Shown piece by piece: positions 36,710 through 48,118 of a stretch of 64,000 bases of DNA. The position numbers and the translations under genes were made by a program. How positions within the stretch are numbered: position 1 is the stretch's first letter; each line of letters starts with the position of its first letter. The stretch comes from Nymphaea colorata (taxonomy: Eukaryota > Streptophyta > Magnoliopsida > Nymphaeales > Nymphaeaceae): assembly GCF_008831285.2 (NCBI RefSeq), contig NC_045142.1:6367608-6431607 (forward strand), read 5' to 3'. The notes under the pieces were generated by a model. It worked only from the letters and a program-made list of their open reading frames with translations. It was not told where the DNA came from and searched no databases.

Positions 36710-36787
36710 TTTGGTTCTTGGAGAAACTAAATTAATTAGGTGATCAAGCAACTGATTACAAATAAAAGTACTCCGTATATACCTAAG

Positions 36788-37104
36788 CAAACTCCTAGTG
36801 CCTTCTTCGTTTTATGTGACTTTTTTTCGCCTTTTTTGTTTTTTTCCATCGACCTTTTGCTGCGTGCTTTCCTCAGTTCCACGAATGGCAGGAGATTTTG
36901 GTTGGCAGAATTGCTTGGACTTCTTTCTTCAAGTCGCGAAAGCCCGCCTGCCAATGAGGCCGCACATCAGAAGCCTTTTTTCTACTCCTGTTGTACACCC
37001 TCTTTGGTCGCATAGATAAAACAAATATAGTGGGCAACTATGCTCAAAGGCATGCAGCCTCTTTGAGAGGTGAAGGTTGGTTGCTTTGTATCTTTCAGCA
37101 CATT
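36788..37104. other. Unique spacer in the nested inverted repeat
   Basis: A plus-strand open frame runs through 36,740-37,015 (RRFWLAELLGLLSSSRESPP visible), with overlapping open frames in other phases. No family is recognised and no paralogue is seen. Confidence 0.4.
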
Positions 37105-37867
37105 TCAATGAAATTAGATTAATATGCATAGATATCAAATTTAAAGTGCATCTTCCTTTAGAACATGCATTCAAACTACCAAAGATACATTTTGTTCGAT
37201 CAAAACCTGGAACTTACATGCTTAATAAGATGTGAGAGAACAAACTACATGGCTGACGGCCTTTAGTTTATGTGGAATTAGATAGGGAGTGCAGTTTTAA
37301 TAAAGGGTGGACCATTAGGTCCTTCTCCAATGAATTTCGAATTTCTAGCAACAACCGAGCATCAGAAAATTCACATCCTACAACCACGGCGGTTGACGTG
37401 ACGTCTCAAACACCAGTCTATCCTTTCAATATCGAGGCAAATGAAAATGACTATCTTGATTACTAAATTAAATGAGTTTAAACTTGTACCGAACTACTCT
37501 CTCTCTCTCTCTCTTTAACTACACATTCATATAGATAGTAGAAATGATTGAAAGCATACCACCATAGAGAAATGCAATGGTGGCCAAGCAACTCGCGTGT
37601 TCTAGACCCAACATATAACTCCAAGCATCAAGTCGAGTAAGCTGAAATTAGAATTATGTATGTCAGCTCTTTCACTTCTTGCATTTGTGTTTAGTCCTAA
37701 TTTTGAATAGAAATTTAACTGAAACCATCCACAAGAATTTCATCAACTTACAAGCTATAAGAAAGTACTGGTCAATCAAGAAAATGGCAAACAATGTGAA
37801 CTCTAGTATTAAAAAAAACTATATTTTTAGCTTAAATTGCTTGTCATTTGTTAATATTCAGTTCCAT

Positions 37868-39066
37868 CAAATTCTTCATCCCAGAAATCAGCTAGGACTG
37901 CAGCCTCATTTGAACCAAAAGGTGACAATGCTTCACCATGCAATGCAACTGTCAAAATAATATCAGTATAAAACGTATACTGAACAAAGAATGGCACAAC
38001 ATTTTAAATCTTATAACTGGCCAATGTTATGGTACAGTTAAGTACACGTGAGAATTGCTTGTATTATCTTTGACTTAGGTTGTTTATTTTGAACAATCCA
38101 ACACTAAAACTAGTTAATAGTTTCATAAACAAACAACAACCACCATATGCTGAAGCACAAAATGGTGATGCAAATAACTGAATATCAATCGGATTATTGG
38201 AAATATAAAAGAGAAACAAGACAACTAACTTTTAGTGTGTTTGCAATGTCCAATATACCACTAGGCTGGTGCTTCTGCAAAGGTTGGAGAAAGAACATTT
38301 TCTCTCTCCCGAGGAACTCTTAACAATGTGGGCAGCAATCACTACATAGACAAGATAAAGCCCAGCAAAAATGGCAGGAGGAAGGACCACATTATATTGC
38401 TTTACAGAAAAAGCAATTGACAACCAGTTAGCAATTGAAGTAAAAGAACTGGCGCACTAGGGTCAGACTATATGTGAAATTGATCATGTTGCCAATGCAA
38501 ATCAAAATTAATATTTATAGAATTGAATTACACGCATGTCTATACATTCTCAAGGACTGCATGAAACCCTTTTCTTTTTCTTTATAAAGTAACCATAGTT
38601 TTGAGCACCCTACCCCAATTCTCATAAGATTACAACCTAGCTAATTGGTATTTAAAGCACGTTTTTCAATTATAATATAGAAAGAAGCTTATGTATATAT
38701 GTCTTTGCTAAGAACTGTCGAACAGAAATTTTAAGTTAAATTGTTGTCACTAAGTTAAAAATGTATGCATATTAACTACTATACATATAGTATTTATCAA
38801 TTATTTGCTTTTACGACAAAGTACAACAGGATTTTGTGTTTGTTTATGTTACATTTACCTCATTATTATAATAAAAGGTACTGAAGATCTGAAACATTAC
38901 AAGATAACTAGAGCTACTGAAGATATATATGCAGGAAACAGGTCACTAGTGCTGCCATTTTGTTGGGAAATGTTGTCTTCAGCTTGATCGTTCATCCTGG
39001 TTTTGACAGCGAGCTGGTTCTCATAATTGAGATGGAAATATTTCAAACCTGGATTATGTATGTTCC
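37868..39066 (-). pseudogene. Unrecognised multi-exon gene fragment (E), copy 2
   Basis: Minus-strand pieces in transcription order: 39,030-38,930 with LNYENQLAVKTRMNDQAEDN and ISQQNGSTSDLFPAYIS; about 38,435-38,280 with the membrane-like helix NVVLPPAIFAGLYLVYVVIA followed by AHIVK; then KHQPSGILDIANTLK before a GTTAGT donor (about 38,275-38,230); then 37,945-37,868 with SPFGSNEAAVLADFWDEEF, where homology stops abruptly at the U arm. The acceptor of the first piece is TTTTCAG in copy 3 but damaged here. This is the best preserved copy. Product not recognised; possibly an integral membrane protein, to judge from the helix. Confidence 0.5.
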
Positions 39067-40440
39067 ATTGACAAAAATTCGTTCGCCTAAGATCCCCGTG
39101 CATCAATAAAGCATGATGTTGCCAATCCCACAAGAAGTTAATTTGGAAGAACCACCCAAAAGAAGAGAGATTGATGTTTTTTCTCATTCTCTTGTTTTAC
39201 AACTAGTAGCGTTATTGAGATATTACAGCACTGCAGTGATAATGACAATTACTTTTTGTAAGTTGTATGGACATTTAGTTCGTCCACTAAAAAACTCATT
39301 CTGCAAGGCAAGGCAGTTTGCAAAAATTGCTGCTGGTTTCAGCTAACAAAACAACCCCTTCAATACTTGACTCTGGATCACTACATCTTACCTTACATCT
39401 ACAGAGCTAGGTTAAATGTAAAAGATGGTCAGCACATGCTTTATGAAAATTGCAGGGTCAAGTGTGTGGTCGCTTTACGATGGTCATACATGCTTTCAGA
39501 GACCCAAATTTGGATTTTGGCTGGAAGTCAGCAATATTATAGGTGAGCATAAAGAAGAAAAGAGGGACAACTTTGCTAAGCATGTCATGAAAGCGAGCTA
39601 ATTGGGTTGTGGCAGGATCTTAGTACAGTAACTTGCACTTCCAACATTGCAAAAGGCATTTTCAAATATCTTTTTGACATCATATTAATATATGTGTACT
39701 AATTAATATACATATATTATTCATTATTCGCTTTTGGTGCAAAGAATAATAGCATTTTTTGTTTAATTTATAGGTTTCAAAATTGGTTTAGCAAGTGGCA
39801 CCACATTGCCCCTGGGATATTTAATTCCAGATATGTCCTTCTCAAATTGTTAGAAAAAATTATGATGGGAATTTGGAAATGAGGAAAATTCGCATGATAG
39901 AGATTGAATTTTTTTCTTGAAATGCATGACGCAGTTCCATACCATGCATTGTATTTGCATATGTCACAAACTCATGAAGTCCTGCAGGTTAGGAAACCAA
40001 CAACCTTCCCCCTTCTAGTCTAATTCCTTTATCCACTATTTTCTTGCCTTCTTCATCTTTTGTACACGTCCTTTTGAGTGCAATGTCAAATGCAAGAACT
40101 AAGACTTCAGCCCTTGCACGTACATCTTGTAAGTTAAATTTGGATGCAGTAAAGGAAGTTACTGATAAGTGAAGAATCTTCCTAGATTATTTCTCTCTTC
40201 TGATCATTTGTTTGGATTTTTAGTTTGTTTCTTTGTTTGGATGCAAAGTCTTGTGAAAATCATGTTAGGTCATGGCCTGGGGTGAGCCCGTGGAATGCGA
40301 CCCATCACATGCAAATGAGTCCCAAGGCCCCTAATTTCGTCTGACTTTAGGGTCCTAGGATGCATCTGCGTCAATGATGAGAGTAGTCACAGCTAGCTTT
40401 AACTTAGTTACTGTGACCTACCGTTTAAGATGCAGAGGCA
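39067..40440. other. Intergenic stretch, no gene
   Basis: Short open frames only. In the third block the corresponding stretch is missing: segment E joins segment A directly at 61,928. Confidence 0.55.
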
Positions 40441-40879
40441 TAGCACCTAAGGGTATCAAAGCACAATTTTAGCTATACTATGCACCTTGAGGCTAGTAAT
40501 CATGCCTCTTAGCACATGAACGACCCTTTTGGTTTAAATGCTAAAAGAATATCATATTTTCAACTAGTTGCCATCTCCTTCACACAATGCTTTCACCATA
40601 GGCAAATGAAAAGGATTATCCTAGGTATTAAATCAAATGAATTTACACTTTTAATGTTCTCTCTCTGTCTCTCTCTTTTCCTTCCTCCCCCACCCCCCCT
40701 AACCACAGTCACACAGATAGTAGAAACACATGAAGGACTGACACCACAGGGAAATGCTATGGTTGCTAAGTTGGTGAATATAGAGGGGCATTACAGTTAT
40801 TATAATAAAATAGGATATTTTAATAATTTTCCAACATAAATACCCCTTATTTCATTTTTTGCCTTGTAAGTGGAAGATT
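40441..40879 (+). repeat. U-arm-related repeat preceding segment A copy 2
   Basis: Shares TTTAAATGCTAAAAGAATATC and the GAGTTTACACTTTTAATG and CACAGATAGTAGAAACAC landmarks with 62,726-63,400 and, more distantly, with 26,945-27,290. Contains a CT-rich tract and a C run. Confidence 0.75.
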
Positions 40880-42158
40880 AAAAGATGCCCCCACAGTAGT
40901 AGAAGGAAGAGGGAAGGAAGGCGTCTGTCATGGCTTCTTTTTGCTGGACAGCAGGTCAGGAGAAGATGGTCAGCACGCACTGAGGCACTTTCCACATGAA
41001 GAGGACCAATATGGATCCCCAAGTTGATCCACTCAACTGTTTAAGTTGGTGGTGTTGGGCCAAAAGAAGCTCATGGCATATGGAGACTGGTAAAAATGAT
41101 CTTGGGCTGAGCGAGATGACAACATTGTGGGTCCAGAGTGTGTGATTGAGGGTCGTACACACTACCCGAGATCGATGCCCTCGGCGTGCACTCTGTCACC
41201 CTCCCTACCTTTTGTTCTCTCATAACCCTACCTGAGCTCGACTCCTTCAACATGCACCACGTGTTGGAGCAAATCTTGTTTTAGCGCCAGAACTACCTTA
41301 TTTTGTTGTAATGTCTGGCCCTTTTTTCATCATTTCATAGATAAATTTGTCATATTGATCTAAGAAAGATGCATGAGGGTGGAACATATTACCATCTTTG
41401 CCGACACTTGATCTACCCCCATAGATATGTTTTATTAGATCACCGCCACAACTTCGTCTCCTACCTTAAGAGCATCTTTTTGGGATCCGAGTGAAGGCCA
41501 AACACTCTCCCTTCCCCCTCCCCCTAAGTTTAGGGTTGCTAGACCCCCTGCCAGCCCCCAGCCGGTCCATTGCGCCAACGTCTTGGGGGATCTATCTTAA
41601 GGGCATATTTGATTACTGAAACAATGGTTTCAGTGTGTACTTCCACCATACTGGACCTACACCTTAAAGCTAAGTGATAGAAGTGGGACTGTTGCCCCAC
41701 TGACTACCTCCACTGGATATCAAAGTCAAAAAAGTTGTACAGAACGGGTAGAAAAAGCTCTTGAACTCTCTCAGCATGTGTATGAGTGCTTTTTTAAAGT
41801 TATTCGACCGACCAAATATGGAGCTAAGAGTGGCACTTTCTCTGTTTTCAGACATTCTTTTAGGACGTCCTGTGGTTCACTCTGTTCTTGATGATTCTTT
41901 CAAGTCCTGGGAAACTTGTTCGTATGTGGCAGCGACAAGATTAGTTGACAATTTTCTAAACGAGCCAAACAGTCGGCTACCTTTGTGGCCTGATGATTTT
42001 TCAAGTTTCTGTCGTTAAAAAGTGTCGCAAAAGGTTCATTCCGTTGTTAAAAACTGTGGTCAAACAATTGTCATTGCTAAATCACATTATCCCGATGATT
42101 TTTAGCAATACAAAAAATAAAAAACCATCTCAGTATAGAGGTTAGCCGCTAATTTCAG

Positions 42159-42162
<4 letters not shown>

Positions 42163-42198
<36 letters not shown>
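42163..42198. repeat. (TA)18 microsatellite
   Basis: Longer than at the paralogous place in copy 1 (6,137-6,151). Confidence 0.95.
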
Positions 42199-42200
<2 letters not shown>

Positions 42201-42460
42201 CCGGACATGAGAATTGAGCATGATTTGTTGCTGCAATAGGAGAAGGACAAGACGGCAAGAGCACGTTGTAATATCTGGGCAGTGTCTTGGCTGGACGAGT
42301 AAATGCGAGGGCGGTACTGGCTCACATGTGAAAGGTAAGTTTGCGTGTGAGCCCATCAAAGTTTCTAGGGACAAATCCTTTATTGCGAGTCTGAGAACCT
42401 GCATTTTGCTTTTTACTGGTTACCACAGGATAAACCCTAAATAAAGAGCGAGGGAGAGAG

Positions 42461-42601
42461 ATGGGCTCAGACGCAGCGGCTGCCTCCACTGGGTCCATGG
42501 TCCCCAGCTTTGGCTCTCTTTTAGAAAGTGGTCATTTATTAGTGGTGGAGCAAAAAATTTTGGCGAGAAAAGTCTCAAATACCTATATTGTTAATTGCTG
42601 A
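42461..42601 (+). CDS. Candidate small ORF, paralogue of 6,422-6,610
   Basis: 46 codons starting MGSDAAAASTGSMVPSFGSL, with the same AAACCCTAAATAAAG leader and start context as copy 1. Lacks 16 and 5 codons relative to copy 1 without shifting frame, then ends at TGA. May be a first-exon remnant or chance. Function unknown. Confidence 0.25.
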   Translation: MGSDAAAASTGSMVPSFGSLLESGHLLVVEQKILARKVSNTYIVNC

Positions 42602-43389
42602 ATACAAAATAATTATGTAAATAAGTACGTGTAGTTTGCTAAGAAAGTCGACTAGTATATTTCCTTGGCATGGCTGGACTTATGCCACGGACTTGTGTCA
42701 CTGACTAATTTTCACTTTAACTCTAATTTGAAGTTTCTGGAGCTTTATTTAGGTGCTAGATTTAACTGTATTGATCTCAAAACACAATTGCTTCTTTCAC
42801 CATGATATGCTTATTAAAATGGTCCGCAACTAACGAATCCAGTGTTAACTTTTTCTTTTCTTGGGCAGTTGGCTGAAGGAAAAGCCGGCTAGCTGCTTTC
42901 AAGAGCCGGTCGTAAGTTCGATTCTTATGACCTGTTCTTATAGGTCGTAAGTTTCTGTGTGTGTGTGTGGACCAGAACACTTAATATGCCAACTTAGAGA
43001 CCATTTGATGGCTACAGAAAAAATTCCATGAACTTTTCGCTAAGGAAAAAGTTCCTGGGAGACCCGTAGAAGTAAGCTTGTTTTCACCTGGGTCCGACAT
43101 TTTACACCATGCTATTTTTTCCCAGATCCCGAATGAATTTGGGATGAAAATTAGGCGCGTTTGATGTGCTGATAAAAAGGTCTGAAATTTCAAGAAAAAA
43201 AAAAAAGTCCCCAAGTCGTTTTTTTTTGCCATCCCCTAAAAGATACATGACACTTGATTATGGTTTTTTCCTTTTCAAATATGAATGAATAGTTTCAGAG
43301 TAAAAGCTCTAGTTGTGCTGGTTTACGCTGCTATAGTTGTGGTTGCTATGTTGATGCTTGAAAAAACACTAAGATGGATTGTTGAACTT

Positions 43390-43505
43390 TGAGAACATTG
43401 ATGAAGCTTTGCCGGGCCATGAGGAGCCATAATGAGATTTGAACTTGCAATCTGACTAACGGGCACGTCTTTTAACTTAAAGCCGTTATCAAATTCTCCT
43501 GAATC
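43390..43505 (-). mobile_element. tRNA-derived SINE-like sequence, copy 2
   Basis: Paralogue of 7,690-7,820. The B-box-like element reads GTTCAAATCTC here, one base further from consensus. Confidence 0.35.
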
Positions 43506-43660
43506 TTTCATCAATGTTAATGCATCAAACTATTACTTTTTTTCTCTCCGAAGAAGTTTTTAAAACAGAGTTATTGTTTTTTATGTTACTTACTCACATT
43601 TTTATAGTCATTTCAGGCAACGTACTGTAAGATGCTGCACATATAATAAAGAGTTGACAA

Positions 43661-43908
43661 TTATCACCACTCTCAATGGACCCCGTCTTTTGGACGGCCT
43701 TCAGTTCCAATAATGGATTGCTGGGAGGTAGGCTCCCCAACTCTCTTGGACGACCTTCAGTTCCTTGCACAGAGAAGATTTTATCTTTCTCTATCTCTCT
43801 CTCCCTCGGTTGGTCGCTGCCAGTCAACAATGTCTGACCACAACCGACAGCCATAGCCTCTCCTAGGCTCTTATTTTCATATTGCTTATTGCAAATGATG
43901 ACAACTAA

Positions 43909-43945
<37 letters not shown>

Positions 43946-44549
43946 GTTGGTATGGCTGGCATCCTTCGCCTACCCTCTTCCTTTTTTTTCTAAATTTTTG
44001 CCAAGGTTATATATATATATTGAAATTCTTCTCTTGGTAGAGCTTACTTTATCCCATATTATGAGATTATATGTTTCATCATAATGTGTTATTGTGTCTG
44101 GTAGTCGGCTATAAGAAGAGTGAGAGCCATTCTAGTTTTGTTATATTTAGCTTTTAACTGTCTATGTGTTCGCGGTATCCAATGAATTATGTGATTTTCT
44201 ATTGTATAGTGTGTTAGGTGATAGTTTATAAGTTGTTCAGTTATGAGCTATGAACGACAGTCAACACAAGTTAAATATACTCTTATATTGTTCTTGCATA
44301 TTTGTCATTTTAGTTGTTTTTCATTTTTTTGTATTATTTTATGGATATTATATACTTTATAATTTTGGTCCAAAAAGCTTATGCTTTGCTTCTCTTCGCA
44401 TCACTTTGCCTTGCTTTATGGGCTTAGCACTTCACTTTGCCTCATACCTTAAATATTTACATTGTACACAAGTGAAATTCCACTTTTACCACATAAGAAA
44501 CATCCTATACGCTTAAAACACAAAATTTTGAAACTTCGAGTTCTCACAT
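43661..44549. other. Intergenic; (CT)n at 43,914-43,943
   Basis: Holds a 30-bp CT run and a short (TA)n near 44,010. The last 80 bases form the left flank of the CACTA element and resemble 32,765-32,830. No gene recognised. Confidence 0.55.
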
Positions 44550-45010
44550 CACTATAAAAAATATTAGTTTTATTGACAGTCTGTAAACGTCAGTAAAAAT
44601 TGCAAAAACATGGGTATATGTATTACTGACGGCAGACACATTCTGTCAGTGTCAATGGTTTTGCTGAAGAGTTCACTGATGGTTCTACAAACCGTCAATA
44701 TATGTGCACTTACACTGATGGCACCTTATTATCAACAAACTCCAAACTTTTAGTGACAGATTATTCATGTTGGTAAAAATTCGCTCTATATTAACGTAGT
44801 GCTTTCATCTCCAATCTTTTGCTGATGGATTCTTCACCACCTTTAAAGTCATTTTATACTAACATTCTTTGTTTGTCAGTCATTACCATTTTACTAATCG
44901 TAATCATCCTTTCCTAAACACACCCTTTCCTATTGACGTGCAAATAGGTTGTCAGTAATGGTGTGTTTTATCGATGGTGCAAAAACATCAGTAAAACCAT
45001 CTAATATTAT
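44550..45010. repeat. CACTA left terminus and subterminal repeats
   Basis: Repeated motifs ACTGACGG, GTCAGTAAA, ACTGATGG and GTCAATA in both orientations over 460 bp, starting at CACTATAAAAA. Confidence 0.75.
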
Positions 45011-45399
45011 ATTATATTATATTACGTACAATTCAAATAATGAGAATACAAAAAAATACATGCAATCAACATGTAAAAACCAAAGCTGCAATTAATGCGT
45101 ACAAATGAATTGTTGTTATCTTCATTAAACCAAAGAAAGTTTTTGATAGTCACATTTCCATATTAAAGTGGTACTTGTACGTGACATTCAATACATTAAA
45201 CAAATTATAATAATGGAGACTTCAACTTTGGTCTAGAAACATCAAAGGAGGAATCGGGAGGTGTAGGCAAACCTGCATAAAAAAACTAACAGATGTTACA
45301 AAAAATGGAGAAAATATAATATATTTAAAACACAACTGAATGGTCCCCCAAGCAAAGCCATGATTTGATTTATACGATGTTCGAGCATATGCACCCTTG

Positions 45400-45760
45400 C
45401 CCATCTAGCCTCTAGCTCAAGGACCCTAACATAGGTGACCACCAGGTTAGGTACTCTAGCACGTCTCTTTGAGTTCATTATATTATACACATTTCTCCTC
45501 AAGCACACTCAGCTTTCCTTGTAAAATATGACTTGTTTTCTTAATGATGCATTTTGTACTTGGAGTTGACACTTGTGTGTTTTCTGGTAAAAAAACTATA
45601 AAGGTTTCAGACATACTATTCCCATTGTGGCTACCCAATGGTGTCTATCTTCTCCCATCACTTTAAAGAGCACATCACTGCTGCCAGGCGAATCGATTAA
45701 TGCACCTTCGAGAAAAGTAACAATCTTTCCTTTAGTTTTTCGTAATGCTTTACATGAAAA
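45400..45760 (-). pseudogene. CACTA second-protein (TNPA-like) remnant
   Basis: The minus strand reads IVTFLEGALIDSPGSSDVLF, KVMGEDRHHWVATMG and, after a break, RVPNLVVTYVRVLELEARWA. The pattern 'D.L..VMG.DR......G' followed by a charged coiled-coil resembles the C-terminal region of plant Ptta/En/Spm accessory proteins. Stops separate the pieces. Confidence 0.4.
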
Positions 45761-45844
45761 CAAAGTTAGTATACAGTAACATATCTAGTCTTGTGTGAAT
45801 AACATAATATACAACACTTATTATAATACTATCTGTTTAAAGAT

Positions 45845-46320
45845 GACAATAGTTTGCATTAGTGCGGCTTCAAGTATCAATAAACATTTCAGCACATGAA
45901 AGTCAGGTCCATCTTCTCCAAACTGTACAGTGGACTGGTCGTTAGATGTACAATTAATTATTATTCAAATAGAAATGTAAAATCAAAATAATGTCAAACT
46001 ATAGTTTAACTCTTTGCTTTTAATCATGTGAAGCTCATATACCTATGGCATGTTGGTACTGCAGTTCTGCAAGGTTTTGAATATTCTTTTCACAAACTTT
46101 TTTTTGTAAATCATACATAAGATATGCTATTACATTGACCTATACTGAGATCTGTGGTACAAATTAATTCTCACCGAATTTATCCAATTCAGACTGTTTG
46201 CCCTTTCAATTGAAATTCTTTGTCATAGATTCCAGCTCATACATACAAAATTGTTTATTGACAAGTTGGGCTTTACAAACATCGAAAGTTTGAAAACGTT
46301 CATGAACTTCCCATCTCACG
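45845..46320. repeat. Segmental duplication B, copy 2
   Basis: Matches 18,085-18,560. Inside the CACTA element. Confidence 0.85.
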
Positions 46321-46806
46321 TAGTGTTGTCCATAATCCAATGGTATTTGTTGTAAGATTGTGTTAGTTGTTCCTGATTTTTAGAAGTCTTTAATATAACA
46401 TTTCTGACATTTCTTAAAATTTCAAGCGGGCCCCTTTGTCGCCCACCCATTTCTTAACATTTATTAAAAGTCCCCCCAGCTTACAAGATGTAGGAATTTC
46501 AATGAACCATGACAATTAGAGATACATGCATGTATAGGCATTCAAGTACTATTTCTAGCTCACGCAAAAAATAGAAGTAGGTGAATTACCAAGCCATTGA
46601 CCAGTTGAAGTTTTGAATTCAAGTTCTACATTTAGACATAGATGTCAGTATTCTATTTTCATGTTCTTTTCTTATCTGGATGTGCTTTGCTTTTGCTATA
46701 TTCTGGCTAATGTGTAGGTATGTTGAAAGGATATATGTATGTATATGATAGCCAAATGGTAGCTAGAGTGATACATGGAAAGGATATAATATGTATGCAA
46801 ATGTAT

Positions 46807-46807
<1 letters not shown>

Positions 46808-46873
<66 letters not shown>
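46808..46873. repeat. (CA)n(GA)n compound microsatellite
   Basis: CA run to 46,840, then GA run to 46,873. Confidence 0.95.
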
Positions 46874-46875
<2 letters not shown>

Positions 46876-47795
46876 TGATAATTGGTACGATCTTAAAAAT
46901 CACAATTCAGAAAGCAATATTCACTAAGTTGCTAAGTAAGAATTCTACTTCACGTTAGTGCTTATACATTCATTCAGCCTCTAATGGTGGTTAATCTTAA
47001 AGAGAAGTTAGGCTATTAAATTGGATATTTTAAGAAAAGTCAATCCTTAAACTTGAATTTTAGAGAAACTAAAGGAATCTATTTATTTTTCCTGTGGCTG
47101 CATGGTATCCAAATATATGCTTCTCAGCCTGCTTTAGGTTAAATACCAGTCTGCATCTCATATCGAGGACCAGAATGATGAGGGCCATGTACATATCGTC
47201 AAAGAAAAGCCACTGCTTTGAGCATGATATGAGCTTTTCACATCCTATTATCACTTTTCTGTTCCTGCTAAACCCTTTTTGGGCTCCTGAAGCAATATAA
47301 CAGGTGATACGCATATCTACCTACTTGTGCTTTTAATGACTATATGTTTTGCCTTGTGGCAAAATTAACATTGCCAAAAAAATGTTATAGATTCGACCTG
47401 CTACACGGTTACAGATTAGTATTGGAGAGAGTAGAATGTCCTCATTAAGATGTGGTGAACTATGTGTGTGATCTTAAGACTGAGTTTCACTAAATTTGAG
47501 GACAAATTAAATGAGATTAATAGCCAAAACGTGATGCAAAATGTAAACAGGGGCACTTCTAGAGATAGCAGAGGGTCCTGGTTCGTAGAACGTATCAAAT
47601 CAAGTGAGGAGGAGGCGAGTGTATCAAATAACTCATCCACATGTCCTGTAGAAGGGCGGCAACCCAGACAGGTATGTAGAATCCTCCCTATCTGATTTTT
47701 TAACTTCACTTCATAAGCTTCGGTAGCTACTTGAGAAACTTATTTACTTAAAGGAAATCCAAAGCTTGGATCATCTCCTAGGGGAAAATGAAGAA

Positions 47796-47800
47796 TAGCA
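47796..47800. repeat. Target-site duplication of the copia element (left)
   Basis: TAGCA, repeated at 52,510-52,514 directly beyond the other LTR. The paralogous empty site in block 1 reads TATCA. Confidence 0.9.
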
Positions 47801-48106
47801 TGAAGGAAGTCTTTCTAACTCCCTCACCAAACAACACTACAAAAGGGCACGTTAAAATAAAACTTGAAAAGACCTCAACACTTTCATTCTTTTTTTCACT
47901 ACCTGATTACTCGCATGGAACAACTATTTAAAGAAAAAAAGAAAAGAGAAAAAACTACCCACTAAAGCCACTTGCCAAAACCAACCTCATTTTGTGGACA
48001 CGTAACCACTATCCTATTCTTATGGCTAAAGAAAAGAAAACAAAAAAAACCCCATCACCACACGTTCACACTATCTCAACTTCATACACGTTCACATTAA
48101 CTAACA
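47801..48106 (-). repeat. copia 3' LTR
   Basis: 306 bp. The plus strand starts TGAAGGAAGTC and ends CTAACA. Near-identical to 52,205-52,509. Confidence 0.97.
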
Positions 48107-48118
48107 TTTCTCCCCCTT
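48107..48118 (-). other. copia polypurine tract
   Basis: The minus strand reads AAGGGGGAGAAA directly abutting the 3' LTR; it primes plus-strand DNA synthesis. The last bases overlap the end of the pol frame. Confidence 0.9.

Larger units (their letters stand above)
35332..36787. repeat. 1.46-kb palindrome (inverted repeat with 122-bp loop)
   Basis: The left arm 35,332-36,006 and right arm 36,129-36,787 are reverse complements, about 95% identical by eye with a few short indels. The loop 36,007-36,128 carries exon 1 of small-protein copy 3. Each arm holds the promoter-like region, a leader with a GAGTAG|GTAACC donor-like site, and a spliced-exon-like stretch (RRETTEKPVLVRPDSSQSSP in the left-arm plus frame). 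The left flank (35,060-35,331) is a further direct copy of loop plus right-arm start. Confidence 0.9.
31870..38510. repeat. Large nested inverted repeat
   Basis: The left outer arm 31,870-34,310 and right outer arm 37,105-38,510 are reverse complements. Gene E fragments lie at the outside (31,870-32,515 against 37,868-38,510), then U arms (33,290-34,010 against 37,440-37,870), then a shared stretch (34,010-34,310 against 37,105-37,440). The right arm lacks about 1 kb (32,515-33,290). The inner palindrome 35,332-36,787 lies between them, so the whole 6.6 kb is a palindrome-in-palindrome. Confidence 0.8.
40880..43660. repeat. Segmental duplication A, copy 2
   Basis: Collinear with 4,131-7,865, with the deletions described there and a unique insertion at about 41,225-41,420. 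Includes a single copy of the 137-bp unit and a second SINE-like sequence. Frames in it are short and mirrored by shadows. Confidence 0.85.
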
